From Congeria kusceri (taxonomy: Eukaryota; Mollusca; Bivalvia; Myida; Dreissenidae): a DNA stretch of 64,000 nucleotides. Positions 18,957 to 31,130 of this stretch are shown in pieces (the first letter of the stretch is position 1; the number at the start of each line of letters is the position of its first letter). Made by a program: the position numbers and the translations under genes. The stretch is from the NCBI GenBank assembly GCA_027627225.1, contig CM051028.1, forward strand, positions 10,794,001 through 10,858,000, in the 5' to 3' direction. The notes under the pieces are model-generated. The model saw nothing but the letters and a program-made list of their open reading frames with translations. It had not been told where the DNA came from and made no database searches.

Positions 18957-21030
18957 GTAAGATTTTTAATCCAATACAAAAACATTTAACTGTGTCATCA
19001 TTTGTCATACTCTATTTACTAGTCTTATAGCGTTCAATTTATTCAAAGAAATTTAAATTATTATTTGTATTTAATATTTGCTGCGTATAAGTACCTATCG
19101 TAATAATATAATCGTTAATTTCTAAGTAATATTATTTTATAAAATTGCATAATATTAAAACACCATGTAAATATGTGAAACAAAGTTCGTGTATATATTC
19201 ACTCCAAAAGCATCCTCCGACAATAATTTATGTTGAAAGCTGAATGACCCGTACGAGGTAAATTAGCAACGCCACCTAGGTGAATTCGCAATATGCACAT
19301 TAATATTCTTCTCAGTCGTTATATCAAACTAAGAATCGTTTATTAATGTTCTGATTTATACATTATCCTAACATGACATAGTTTTCTATTGACAAAGATG
19401 AAAAGTTTTCACTGCTAGATTGCCAATAAACAACTCGAAAAAGTAGTTCCGAAAGAGTAAAATAAAGTTGAATTGTAATTGCAGAATATGTTGTCAGGTC
19501 ATGTTGTAATCGAAATACTTTTCGCTTTATCGTTGTTTATCTGTAAATGAACAACGATTTTGAGTTCTGATGCGCGTCTATTAAACTCAAAACCGTTGTT
19601 TATTTACAGATAAAGATCTCAAAATCGAAAATTGTTTCGTAAATGTACATTTGTACACACACAGTAACTACCCAATCAACTACAGTTGACTGCATTTACA
19701 CCAGAACAGAACAGAACACATCATGGCTAATACATAATTATTTTAGTGTCGCTTGATGAACGTTTAGACAGACAAATATCTTGATTATATGGAATGACAT
19801 GATAGTGTTGTTTGCAATCTTGTTATATCATTATGTACCCGTACTAATACAGACGCTCATGTAAAACAATATATATATATATTGCAATAGAAAGAAGAAA
19901 TGTCTTTAAAAAAGACAATCGTCGTTAAACTTAATATTGAGATGTCATTTAAAAATTACCTAAACATAAAAAAGATGATCAGTGACTTCTCAGACCCCAG
20001 ATTTTTTGGTCCCCACCTATATAAGGAGAGTTGTTCAACCGCAGATTTTTCGGACACCATAACAAAACTTTTTCGACCGAAAGGTTAATTTGAGATAAAC
20101 TTATTAATTTAAAATTAAATAAAATTATTATTTATATCTGTACCGTGAATAAACCGATGACACAGCTCCGTGTTTACACCAGTGATCTATGAATAACCAA
20201 AATAATTTACGTTGACATAATTGTTATCTGAATGTAACAATGTAAGCAAATAATTTCGGGAATGAATTAGAATTAGTATGTATCAGACGAGTAATATACC
20301 ATACATTCATTTTAGAAGTTATCTAATATATACACGATTGGAAGTCCAATAAGCATTTATATTGTGTATCCCAATTAAAAGCAATATTCACTGAACATTT
20401 AGCGATTTTTTTAAAAATGTTTAGACTTTAGTTTTGACATAAAAATTCCTTAGACTATGACGATTTTAAATAATATTCGGTAGGGATATGATGTATCAAG
20501 TGTTCCTTTGTATAATTAGTATTGCAAATTGTGTATTCATGCTACGCGAATAACAATTCGACGTATTCCAATCTTCTTTCATAACATTTTATCTTTAGAA
20601 AATTGTAGCATCTTTTCACAGATCGAATACCATCTACTGGAGAAGTTGATAGAAAGGTGCAATTATAAATAATTCTTAATTAATCGTAACCACAATTTAA
20701 ATTCAAATTAACAGTTAGTTTATAAATATAAATACCTCATTTATTGAAATTTTTAGGTTTCTGATTCTCTGAACGCTGATAGATGCATGTACGCGTATAT
20801 TAAGACAGCTATACAACGGTTGCTAGCTATGCGCGCTATTTTTAGAATGACACTACAGTTTCTGGAATGAAAGTTTGCATTCCCTAAAATTAGAAAATTT
20901 GTCTAATTCTATTGGCATTCAATTTTCTCGCTGCATAATCATCGCAAGAAATCTAGGTCAAAAGTGATCTTAGACAGCAACGCCGAAAAATAATGACTAA
21001 CAACACACTTTGTATTCTAATGTTTCCAAG
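18957..21030. other. 2-kb intron between E3 and E4
   Basis: AT-rich. The one clear structure is a hairpin at 19536-19614. A short (AT)n tract lies at about 19870. Open frames at 19900-20088 and elsewhere have no domain pattern. Confidence 0.5.
19536..19614. repeat. 31-bp inverted repeat with a nested palindrome
   Basis: Arms 19536-19566 and 19584-19614 pair with two mismatches across a 17-base loop. The left arm itself lies in a smaller palindrome (cgttgttta...aacaacg). A related sequence lies at 58788-58855, so this is a dispersed hairpin family. Confidence 0.85.
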
Positions 21031-21324
21031 CACTACCATCAAAGTTAGATCTTCATGTTCCTGAGCTGAGGGAAGGTCAAAAGGTGAACATAACCTGCAT
21101 TTCATACAACAGTAGACCACCACCAAAACTGCGGTTGACCTTGGGGCAAGCCATACTATCAGATGTGGAACAGCGGGATGTTTACAATGCGTCCAATGAT
21201 CTCTTTACTAGCATACTGACAGTGACATCCGCTAACAGGACTTGGCATGGCATGGACTTAACCTGCACTCTGATCGTAGGGGAAACAGAACTAAATGACA
21301 CCAGTGAACCAGTGATGTACAAAT
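21031..21324 (+). CDS. Ig C2-like extracellular exon E4, receptor unit 1
   Basis: Acceptor TTTCCAAG and donor AAAT|GTAAGA, both phase 1. It encodes LDLHVPELREGQKVNITC, then RPPPKLRLTLGQAIL, SILTVTSANRTWHGMDLTC and ETELNDTSEP. Cysteine B (NITC), a Pro-rich C strand, the LTVTSANRTWHG turn and cysteine F (DLTC) are the signature of C2-type domains such as those of nectin or CD80-like proteins. It is intact, with sequons NIT, NAS, NRT and NDT. The donor splits a Tyr codon completed by E5, so the junction is consistent. The exon at 43582 is its paralogue. Confidence 0.78.
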
Positions 21325-21443
21325 GTAAGATCATCTTTTTCTCGTTTGTTTCGATCATGTGTTGAACTTAATAAACTACCTGTTTTTATGACATATGATG
21401 CACATCATATTTCAATAGTTCCATTAAAAGTCCCGCGTTTCAG

Positions 21444-21743
21444 ATCCTCCAAGTAGTTTGCGTATGGTTCGGCCAGAGTCATCAAAGCAACCGTCTGTGT
21501 GGTATGAGCTTGACCTTGCCTGCATCGCAACAGATACAAACGAAGTATGCTCAATGCAATGCTACACTAACATACAAGACTTAATTTTGTACAGATGTGC
21601 TGACTTCAACAATCCCTAAATAACGTCCCAGATACGTGTTAACGTTTCTCAAACAATGATTGGCGGACATATTAACTGCAGGGTGGAGTGTGAGACGATG
21701 AACTTACAGATAGAAGAAGAATACGTTTTAAAGTTACCTACAG
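21444..21743 (+). pseudogene. Ig-like exon E5, receptor unit 1, in-frame TAA
   Basis: Acceptor CGCGTTTCAG and donor ACAG|GTTGGT, phase 1 at both ends. The frame reads PPSSLRMVRPESSKQP, VWYELDLACIATDTNEVC and YRCADFNNP, then TAA (21617-21619), and resumes as ITSQIRVNVSQTMIGGHINC and ends EYVLKLPT. The two framework cysteines (DLAC, HINC) lie on opposite sides of the stop, so the domain is split by one base change. As it stands, a transcript including E5 would end before the membrane anchor. Confidence 0.7.
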
Positions 21744-22428
21744 GTTGGTATACGTTTTATTGCTGTACTGCGTTCATGAAAATTTATTTCGTTGTTCATA
21801 TGACACACTATTTGATTACCTAAATTTAAAGTTGGGATAAAGTTATTAATTTATATTATATAACTAAAATGGGATATAATTTTAAGTGTTATTATATGTA
21901 CGATGTTTTGATTGCTTCTTACTTCAATACCATAACACGCTAACGGGATTTTAGCTTAATTAGTATACAACAAGTGCACAATTGACACACAAGCACACAC
22001 TACAGAAAGCGTGTGCCAAAAAGTTGTAGAAAAACTTACCACTTACAAGGAGATCTTTTTCTCGTATTATTTTGGCTATGTTAAAAACGTTTGTATATCT
22101 ATACATATACCATGTGTAATATCTACCTTTGAAATATCGTTCAACTGTATAGATGGGATGAGTAAATTTAAACAACTAAAAGCAACGGCAACAGTCTTAG
22201 CATTTTCTTCCATCATATTAAATGTAGTTAAATGTTTATTAAAAGTGTACGTTAAAAATAAACATAGCTAATATCACCTGTTTATAATTCAATAGTAATA
22301 TTGTAAACGCGTAGTATACTATCCATTTATGTCTAAATTATTGAGTACAGCATTATTAATGATTAACAATATGATATCAAGTTGATTTTTTTTTAACTAT
22401 TAACCTGATAGCTGCCTTTCCTCAACAG
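21744..22428. other. Intron between E5 and the transmembrane exon
   Basis: AT-rich; overlapping open frames at 21960-22271 on both strands have no domain pattern. Confidence 0.5.
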
Positions 22429-22439
22429 TCAATCCGAAG

Positions 22440-22546
22440 ATACACAGGCCAACAGTCGATGGCTGTCTACTGTGATAGGCGGCATGCTGGCAGTTGCGGG
22501 CATTGCCATTGCCACTGTTATATTTGTCAAGCTTAAGTCTCCTTGA
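22440..22546 (+). CDS. Transmembrane exon, receptor unit 1
   Basis: A 34-codon frame beginning DTQANSRW and running into a hydrophobic helix (TVIGGMLAVAGIAIATVIF), then VKLKSP and TGA at 22544-22546. A polar juxtamembrane segment, a ~20-residue helix and positive residues after it fit a type I membrane anchor. Phase-1 entry requires the AG after TCCGAAG (exon from 22440); the stronger-looking upstream AG in CTCAACAG (exon from 22429) gives phase 2. The frame closes with a six-residue tail, and no donor in a useful phase follows, so how it joins the tyrosine-rich tail exons downstream is unresolved. Confidence 0.6.
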
Positions 22547-22867
22547 TATGTTAAACACTATTACATCGAAGAAAAACAAATAATTAAGAATGTGTATATT
22601 TTATGTTAAATCCTATCGTTTACATACTTTTTGCAGGGTGCATTAAAAAAAACGCCAGGAAAGCCCGTATTTTCTGATCTGTTTTAACCTTTATTAGTAG
22701 TAGTAAATAGGTAAATAAATCTTGCAAATATACCGTATGCTCTAAAGTCGAAGATGAGTAGTAAATTAATCAAGATGAAATGCCGATGCTAATATGATTT
22801 AAAACGCTTATCGATTTATTTGCCAGAGAATTTAATGAAGTTTGACCATAGAATATATTTATTGCAG

Positions 22868-22911
22868 ACTGGATCGAAATCAGCACCGAGTATCGGGACA
22901 ATCGGAATTCG
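22868..22911 (+). CDS. Candidate short cytoplasmic exon
   Basis: A 44-bp exon between TTTATTGCAG and TTCG|GTAATC. Entered in phase 1 it reads WIEISTEYRDNRNS and leaves in phase 0, which fits the exon at 23078. It would add one tyrosine. No paralogue in the window, because the tandem duplication starts further downstream. Confidence 0.35.
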
Positions 22912-23077
22912 GTAATCAGTGCATGCAAATGCTATTAAATGTGTTTGCTACATGCTGAATTATCAGTTAATAAAACCATGTTTAATATATCATATAAGAA
23001 CGTTTGATATTTGATATTCAGTAAATTCAAAAGTTTTTCGAAGTGTTATTTGTAACATATTTGTAATTTAAGACCAG

Positions 23078-23164
23078 CCAGTTACATCCGAACGGAGTAA
23101 TATCACAGAAAGGATCAAACATGAATACGAAGAAGTTGAACCTACGTCAAGAAGCGCTGCATAA
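23078..23164 (+). CDS. Candidate cytoplasmic terminal exon with EYEEV
   Basis: Phase-0 frame after TTAAGACCAG: PVTSERSNITERIKHEYEEV, then EPTSRSAA and TAA. It is polar and charged, with a tyrosine in an acidic setting (EYEEVEP) that could be a phosphorylation site. It may be an alternative C-terminus to the four-exon tail at 24274-25078. Acceptor quality is mediocre. Confidence 0.38.
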   Translation, partial: PVTSERSNITERIKHEYEEVEPTSRSAA

Positions 23165-24273
23165 CTGGTTTGTTGTTCTTTAGTACTGATGTTAACGCTC
23201 TTTCACAATACGAAACCCACATTCAGGACAATATTCGGTCAGCTTGTCGCCATGCATGTATAATATGTGATTTATTTACATACGTATTACATAACGTGAC
23301 GAAACATTTCGTTCTATATTAACTAGTATACGACCTGCGCAAACGCGTAAATTATTATTTTATGTTATTACAATCGACCTCTCCGAACACAAGTTGCCAC
23401 AATGGAAGGATCTAGTTAACGATTTTCTTAGCTGTATAAATGACTACAGTAGACAACTTTTGAAAACGTGACAAAAGGAGAATTAGCTCATAATGCTTAG
23501 AAACGTTTTTTTCCATAAACATATTTTAGGCAGTTTGCTTTGTATTTATAACCAAACAAGTGTATTGTCTAAAAATATCTCAGACACAGGTATAAGTGCA
23601 GACGGTCATGCCGACGCAAAAAAACTCCACCATTGCTCAATTTGTCAAGAAAATATTTGTATTGTGAATTAAAGATGGACGAAACATACAGTGGTATTTT
23701 TTAATATAAGATATTAGGGGCGACTTGATGACCTTATTCCCAGCGGATTTCCACAATAACTCTAATTATTTCTATACTGTATGCATGAATATCAATCTAT
23801 TATTTTGCAGTGCATATGTTTTGGACTAAATGACGAGAAAAGCATCATTTAACAAAACATACATATCTTTAAGTGTCTGCGGAATTTCCATAATCTTAAA
23901 AATACAAAACTATCATGGGTGGATTTTCATAATGGATTTCATGAATACATGTCGTTATTAAAATTAGTCAATACATTATCTTAAGGAATACATAAATTCC
24001 AGCCGTAACTATAACATTTATTAGCGACATCAAAATATAAACTATCAAGTTTACTATTATAAGTTTAGCGTCCTTCGGATTTCGTCCCTTTACACATAGA
24101 AAATTACATTTTCATTTTTTTTTCAAGTACAAAAAGTATCATGTCCATGCCTAGGATATTTAAATGCATCAACGGTTTTATTTTTCTTCCGTTTTGACAG
24201 CAAACACTTATGTTCACTTTTGTAGTGTAGATTCTGTGCACGCTTAAATATGTTATTCATTTTATATCTACAG

Positions 24274-24338
24274 CCACACCAGACAGACATACCAGTACAA
24301 CAGAATGTCGTCGAGCTGCAAAATATGTCCGCCATTAA
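24274..24338 (+). CDS. Receptor unit 1, cytoplasmic tail exon T1
   Basis: A 65-bp exon after TATATCTACAG with donor TTAA|GTATAG. Entered in phase 0 it reads HQTDIPVQQNVVELQNMSAI and leaves in phase 2, the phase needed by T2. The paralogue at 31992-32056 has the same length, splice sites and open frame. All three frames are short, so the frame choice depends on the chain of phases through T4. Confidence 0.5.
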
Positions 24339-24538
24339 GTATAGATTTCTGTTACATTTGAGAATTCATTCTTTATAACAGTTAATGCAGCAATGGTTTT
24401 ATATATTGTATTTATTATCTAACAACTATAATATACAAACTACGACATCTAATACGCATTGTTATACATTTAGTAACGTTTTAAATGTTTTATGTGAGTG
24501 TTATTGACACTGTTTTACTATCCTGCTAAATTTCACAG

Positions 24539-24573
24539 ACCGAGATGTTTCCAACAAACTCAGTGTGGTCAAG
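24539..24573 (+). CDS. Receptor unit 1, cytoplasmic tail exon T2
   Basis: A 35-bp micro-exon between AAATTTCACAG and CAAG|GTAATT. Entered in phase 2 it reads PRCFQQTQCGQ and leaves in phase 1, matching T3. The copy at 32258-32292 has the same length and both splice sites; its frame is open too (QRCFQQTQYSQ). Confidence 0.52.
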
Positions 24574-24719
24574 GTAATTCATTTTATTGTGTATTCCATT
24601 TAGTGAGATGCCATGAAATAAACAATAGTATTTTAAAGCTAAATTTATATGTATACATGTCGTGCTTTGGGGCAGGAACATCGTCCATACATGAAAATGT
24701 TTACACATTCCCATTTCAG

Positions 24720-24826
24720 GTACCATACAAACTGCAGAATCTAGAAGTTACGTGACCGGTAGCGAAAATCAGTATAACGAAATTGATCCTGATTGCATGC
24801 TGTCCGAAGATCCATGCGCGAAGCAT
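24720..24826 (+). CDS. Receptor unit 1, tail exon T3 with YNEI motif
   Basis: Acceptor CCCATTTCAG in phase 1, donor AAGCAT|GTACGA in phase 0. It reads TIQTAESRSYVTGSENQYNE, then IDPDCMLSEDPCAKH. The acidic tyrosine motif QYNEIDPD fits a YxxI docking site. The paralogous exon at 32426 keeps VTGSENQYDEIDPDCMLSE almost unchanged. If the donor is ignored the frame runs 8 residues further to TGA, in both copies at the same place, so retention of this intron would give a short alternative tail. Confidence 0.65.
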
Positions 24827-24979
24827 GTACGAACTATTGGCGTAGTAATGTATTTCTGAAAGTACTGATAGTTTTCTGAAAGCATTATCGGCATATATAT
24901 TGTATAATCTAAAACCACTTTAAAATAGTTAAGATCGTTTTATAACCGTACGATCCTAAATTGTACCGTTTTGTAACAG

Positions 24980-25078
24980 ACAGAAGACGCTTCTCCGGCA
25001 CGATACGAAGACCTTGTATGGTCACAGAGCGACAAGGCCGCCACTTATATGAGACTGTCACCGTCGACTTCTAAATGA
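24980..25078 (+). CDS. Receptor unit 1, last exon T4 with a paired YxxL motif
   Basis: Acceptor TTTTGTAACAG, phase 0, ending at TGA (25076-25078). It reads TEDASPARYEDL, a ten-residue spacer, then YMRLSPSTSK. YEDL-x10-YMRL has the layout of an ITAM, with a spacer slightly longer than the usual 6-8. ITAMs recruit SH2-domain kinases in vertebrate immune receptors; whether this one does is an inference. The paralogue at 32696 keeps both tyrosines, both leucines and the spacer length. Confidence 0.68.
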   Translation, partial: TEDASPARYEDLVWSQSDKAATYMRLSPSTSK

Positions 25079-25580
25079 AGAGTGCATTTTATTGATGCGA
25101 TATAAACATTTCATTTCCTTTATGTAAAGTGTAAATAACTGTGTAAATATCTTTTATGTTGATTAAACAGTGTTTTAATTGTGCCCGTCATGTAATTTTG
25201 AAATTGATGACATTCGTAAGGCATAACAATTTTAAATTATATATTGTGAATATACCACATTTAGTGTTTTATACTGAACTCGATTATTGTCTTTATGGTA
25301 ATGTAGTAGCTGCAATGTACATATCTTATAATTCTGTAAGTAAAATGTGGGTATTGTTAAATTATGATTTTGACGCAGAACGCTATATTTTAAATTATTG
25401 AATAATTTATTACATACATGTACCTAGAATGCTGATGTAAATAAAATGTTATTCAATTACAATGCGTGTGGACTAATTTACCTTAGATAAAGAACACAGT
25501 GAGAATGTACAATATTAATAAATTAACATACGTAAACAAGTCTGGTAACTACCGATGTCTGGAGTTTTGTTTGTTTTTGT

Positions 25581-25825
25581 ACCTCCTAAGCAAATACTGT
25601 GAAAATAAGATGTCATATTTACCTTCTAAGCAAATACTGTGAAAATAAGATGTCATATTCACCTTCTAAGCAAATACTGTGAAAATACGTTGTCATATTT
25701 ACTTTCTTAGCAAATACTGTGAACATAAGTTATCATATTTATCCTCTAAGCAAATACTGTAAATATAAGATGTCATATACCTTCTAAGCAAATACTGTGA
25801 AATTACGATGTCATGTCAAATGTAT
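25581..25825 (+). repeat. 40-bp minisatellite, six copies
   Basis: Six units of about 38-40 bp with the core 'taagcaaatactgtgaaaata' and 'gatgtcatat'. The paralogous site in copy B (about 33318-33357) has one unit. Confidence 0.92.
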
Positions 25826-28029
25826 ACGTTTATGAAAAACTTCTCTCATGGACATTTGCGGCGAACACTAATTATTAACTGGTTATGATATCCACAATAT
25901 ATCCATGTCATTTACAATGGGAGAGAAGTGTGTATATATTTAAGTTTTAAATGATGGTTTAAATTATCAAAACAATAAATACATGTGCATTATTGAATCA
26001 TTTTAGAAAATAACTAAACAAAAAAAACCTTGAATGTAAATCACACGGTACGGATAAATAATAGTTTTCAATATAAATAGCTATGATATTGGGATTTAAG
26101 ATTGAAAAAAAGGACCTTTAATGTTGGCACAACTTTATATATATATATATATATACACAATTCATAAATAAAAAAATATGCAATATTCCTGTTCAGTGTT
26201 AAATGTGTGATCGTGAAAAACTAAAACGTTTTGCTTGTGTTTAATTAAAAGCAATTTTAAAACGCATGTTATTTAATGGCAAGTGTTCACTTTCTGTTTT
26301 CTTTGTAATGTGAAATAAAACGTCTACAGCATTTGGACTGATCATTTTAAATATCATGTGCAATACAATGACACATAACAAGTAACACAGATGAAGGACA
26401 TTTATGTCATTGTTATTAGTTCGGTTTTCGTAACATATGCATTTATATAATTTTTATTATTTAATACAAATTATTTCCAATATACAAAATTGTACTTCTT
26501 AACCATTTCGCTACTTTATTTATACATTAATTTTATTTTCTAAACACAATAATAAAAAAATATAGTTAAGAAATATGAACACTTACAATGTTGGTTAAAA
26601 AATAAACAGAATATCTACGCCTAGCGTCTGCCATTTCTTTGAGCCAAGAGAAAGCATTAAATGGAGAAACTTTGATTTGGCTAAATACAATATTTTTTCA
26701 CATCAATCTGTATAAATCCGTTGGTAAGCATGTGTGGCAAAACACGTAGATGAACTTACAACGGAATGGGAACCTATTAATAGAAACGGAAATGGACAAA
26801 AGCAACAACAGGCATATAAAAAGCATAGTTCCATATACATGAAACAAACAACAACAACAAGATAAACAATATTTTGCCATGGTTAAAATAGCTTATAATG
26901 TACATGTACTATTGCGATTTCAACATACATGCAAAAACAACATCCACTGTTTTCGTATAAGTAGTTTCGATACGGTCAAGTACGACTGTTTGTAATGTGG
27001 GTTTCAAACTTTAATTCTATTTCACTCTGTCACTATTTCGGCTACTGGTGCCCAAGTTTGATCTTGGGCGTGATAATCCTGATGAGTCAAGAGCATAATG
27101 TCCCTTTTGCATATTCATGCTTTACAACATATTGTGTGTGACTGTCATTAATTTCTGTAAACGTTGATTTCCTTTAATCTCCCTTGTGATCTCCAATTAA
27201 GTACATTTTAAAAATAAAAGCCTAAAATGTTTTATTTTAACACCCATATACTTTTAATGTCTTTGTGCTAAGTAATATGCATGAAGTGAGCTTCTCTCCA
27301 TTTTCAAATGCACCAATTACTACAAAATTTGTCAACTAGAACTAATGCTCCTAAATATAAGTGTGCGTTTTTTTTCTGATATATTGTTACGTTAAAGTTC
27401 TTTAAATGAACATGTATATTACATAATGTCCATTAGAAGTTCAGACCGTTACAAGAAAGCAGATCAGATAAACACGTGTATATGACACGAGAAGGAAGAT
27501 AAAAACTACTCACTGCCATAGATGCTTAGTCGACGGGGAAACATTACTCAGAAGCGGAAATTCTGTGCATTCTTGTTTTGCAACTGGATCAACTGACAAT
27601 GCAAGCTTACACTACATGTAAACCAGGCGCGGTTACAGGATTATGAGTTAGAGGGTGGGGGGGGGGAAATGAAAACCTACCAAACGACATATGTCAAAAT
27701 TATTTATTTTCAAAACAATGACATTGTAACTGCCTGATATCATATTTATGTTCATTGATTGTTAACGTCTACGAAATTTGATACAATTATATTATTATTC
27801 TCTGACAGAGAATGTTTCTGGACTTCAAAAAATTGAATTTTTGACAATTGTTTGGAGGGCGTGATTTATGTCACTTCCGCAATCGTTAAATCCGCCTATA
27901 TATACACATCCAAATTAAAGAAAACATGCATGTTCTTTATTCTCATCTTATGATTCTGTGGACGTCTCCTTTGAATTTCAATCAGTGCTTTAAATAAGGT
28001 ATCTATAAAATATTAAATCTGGATAATTA
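25826..28029. other. Copy A spacer, no gene seen
   Basis: AT-rich spacer matching copy B. A (TA)n tract lies at about 26138-26156 and a G-run at about 27655-27666. Open frames are short and not conserved in copy B. Confidence 0.5.
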
Positions 28030-28497
28030 TATATAGGAATAATAAAACTCCAGAGACATCATCAAGAGAGAAACCCTTATTACCATCCGTTGGTCCTTTA
28101 TTTGATGCAATTGACCAATTGCCAATACAATACAGAACATTACATACAACACAACACACAACATAAACATGATTAAAACTGGGGTCACCGCCTTGGAACG
28201 GTCAATGCAAAGCATTGGGGGTTTAAACAGGTTTAAAGTCACACTTAGCCCAGAATTAATCACAAAACACGCAATTGTAAATAAACAATAACCTCATAGC
28301 ATTGAAATTCAAATTAAATAGTAATAAAAGAGAATATTAATTCAATTGAATTACAATGGTTGAATGTTCACCAGAGCAACAGAATTGCAACTTTCTGCGG
28401 CACGATGAAATAAAGTAAATACAATTATCAACTAAATCCCTTTTTGTTGAAACGATTTCAAGACCTAGCATCATATAGTAGAAATCCCAGATCATAA
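28030..28497. mobile_element. Insertion present in copy A, absent in copy B
   Basis: Copy B runs straight from 'aaatctggataa' to 'ccgtgtgacctctgctacag' (37071), whereas copy A has about 465 bp between the same words. The extra sequence includes 'ggggtcaccgccttggaacg' and 'gggggtttaaacaggttta', which look like a dispersed repeat. No open frame with a known domain. Confidence 0.6.
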
Positions 28498-31130
28498 ACT
28501 GAGTGACCTCTGCTACAGTGTCTGTTCGATTTCATTGTTATCATTTTAAAATAATTAACAATCAACTGAAAATCAATAATTGAAATATATAATTGACAAC
28601 AGAAACTTTTCATAGTTGAATAATATTTTAGTTTCTGTTTGCATACATAACCATCGGCAAATGTTCGTGACATTTTATTTCCTTGAACTTTCAAACTGAG
28701 GTTTCAATCCACTATAAACTAATCAACAAAATCAACGAAAAAAGTAAGAACAAGGATGTTATTGAGATAATTGTTAACCGAAATGTAATCTCAAATAAAG
28801 AATTTGCCCATTCCCTCCCAATTCTTTGGCACAGAAAAATGAAGGATTGGTACCTTTGAAGTAGAATGAATGGATGGCCAGTTTTCATATGGCGAATAAT
28901 GATTACGTTTTGTGTCGACGTAAGCTCGGTACTTCAAATGGCTTGTACCATGTTGGGGCATGAAAATAACTTTATTTGTTATCTTCAAGATGCGATCGTC
29001 ATGCTCGTTTGTAGACTTAAAATGTGTGTTAATCTCTTTCTCATGCTACTGTTGCCTGTTAAACCTTTCTCAAGCGTAAATGGCTTTCCTGTTGTGTTGA
29101 AGAAAGTTGACAGTTCAACCTCGAGATCACTTCGGTTTAACTCCATATATAACGCACGAAAAAAACACCCTTACACTTTAATAAACACTATATTGAACAA
29201 AATGTTTGAAAAAGTGTAAAGTTGAACTATATAAGAATATGCCTTAAAGATTAGGCCATAATGTTGTATTTGTTAATACATACATACATAAAAGCTTCAT
29301 AAACAATAAATACCTATCTCATAAAAATCATCTCCATTCTGGCGCTACTGTATTATCCGCTGACTGGATCCGATGACTTCACAGTAGGGGTCACGCTCAG
29401 ATTACATGTTTAGGAGCCACTCAAAATGTTGCCTTCAAAATGTTGTGGTATAACTTCATATATAAGCCACAAATATTAACTTGAACTTCGGATGTTTACT
29501 CTCTTGAGGTACCAATTTGTCCATTGTTAGCCGCGTGAAAATTAACTGTAAATGATTTATTCCAGAGGATCAGCTGGAAATGCATCATATTTTAAAAACC
29601 GTGGCCAAACAGTGCTGTGCTAAAGGCGATTTCATTTGGCGCAGCAGGGCTGATATTATATTGTTCGGAAGGTCATTTGAACGTGACCTGTTACACAATG
29701 TCTTCAGATTCTTACAATGTTAGGATTTGGTTTTAATAAGATTGAATAAATACGTAATATCTTTGCGTTTATCTGAATGTTAGTTTCAAGTTATGTTTGA
29801 AGCTACTCACTCGTGATCGAGCTCCTACGCATCTGAACTTCTGACTGTGAACTTCGACAACGAACTATAACGCTTAATTATTATTTCGTAAATCCCGTTT
29901 TACAATGAGCTCTGGGCGAACACATTGTTATTGGAGATTAAGAACATGCCTACTAAAATATGGTTTTAGAACAGTAATCGAACGCCCGTGTATAAAAACA
30001 CAACATGCACATATGTAACAGATTCCCCATTGGTTTCACTGATTATTACAACGCGTAAATTTGGAAGTAATGCTATTGAAAATTCAATGTCAAAAATATT
30101 TTGTTTCAATTAGCATGTCTCTTTATACAGATGGATGTAAATAATATGTTGTTGGCTTTTTAATTATACTTACAAACATAATAAGTATGCATTGAACAAT
30201 ATTGCAGTACAGATTTTGAACCGAGAGCTGAAACTTTTCAAGGTATTTGGTAAAGTATTTTGGATTGACATGTTGCTCTAGTGTTGTGGCAGAATTCAAT
30301 AAAGAGTCCTGAATTTAAACTGATGCAGTCGTGTTGGTCAAATATCGAAATCATCATACTTTTCTCGTACTTTGCTCCTTGTGTAACGTGCTTGCCATTT
30401 TGAACTTGCTCAAGACAGTAACTGAAATACTTAGTAAGATAAAACAAGAAACAGGATTTGTCGACCTTTGCTTTTCATACACAATGTCAGCAGTTTGTTT
30501 TCAGGGACTTAAATTAGTCTACCCTGAATTGATCGAATAGCATCAGCTTTAGTTCGTCAAATGCTGGTCGATAAATCAATATACTAACAGAGTCATGTGT
30601 GAATACGTATACAAGTTAACCATGAAATGTGAAATTGGTTAAATATATATCTGACGCATTTCCTGTAGTCAAATAATACTATTCCCCAAACAAGTTTGAC
30701 CGCTATAATACCATATTTCAAACTGTATTGATTGTATTAGTTTTAAGCCACGTTTTCACTCATGGGTAATACATAACAGCACTACCAACAAATAGGGTAT
30801 AATTTATTAAAATGGCTAGCTTGTGGACTGAGACGCCTTAAAATACTAGTTTACTATATTTGTACGTTTTGATCGGCCAACCCAGATATGATTCATTTCA
30901 CATGTGTTCTACAATGATATTATTTCCTGTGATTATATACACAATGTGCAAAGTGAAACAGTTGTGAAAACAATGATGCAAGTGTTTGGTTCTGCTAACG
31001 GAAATACTCATATGGCGATTGCGAGTTCAGATTTCTCGAAAACGATTCGGACATTAATATTACGTATTGGTAAAATAATAGATATTTTAGCAACTTGGCA
31101 TTGGGTATTGTTGTTGTTAATAACTCTATA
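28498..31130. other. Copy A spacer, right part, no gene seen
   Basis: Aligns with copy B except for about 190 bp near 28860-29050 and about 250 bp near 30260-30530 that copy B lacks. Open frames here (for example 28866-29219 and 30331-30540) lie largely in those copy-A-only pieces and show no domain. Confidence 0.5.

Larger units (their letters stand above)
23319..31130 (+). repeat. Tandem duplication, copy A (7.8 kb)
   Basis: From 'aactagtatacgacctgcg' to the start of copy B, which opens with the same words at 31131. Matching landmarks in order include the four tail exons, 'gaaacttgatttgg'-type sequence (26670), 'caggcgcggttacagg' (27626), 'cacttcggtttaact' (29129), 'gctggtcgataaatc' (30562) and 'cattgggta/gttgttgtt' (31100). 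Copies differ by many substitutions and several insertions. Confidence 0.85.

Noticed and set aside
21960..22271. Overlapping open frames on both strands in the intron before the TM exon
   Set aside because: AT-rich chance frames, no splice sites, no motif.
28866..29219. 117-codon open frame as a gene
   Set aside because: Much of it is missing or disrupted in duplication copy B, it has no splice or domain pattern, and part lies in copied spacer.
30331..30540. 69-codon frame with hydrophobic stretches
   Set aside because: It lies in sequence absent from copy B and shows no conserved feature.
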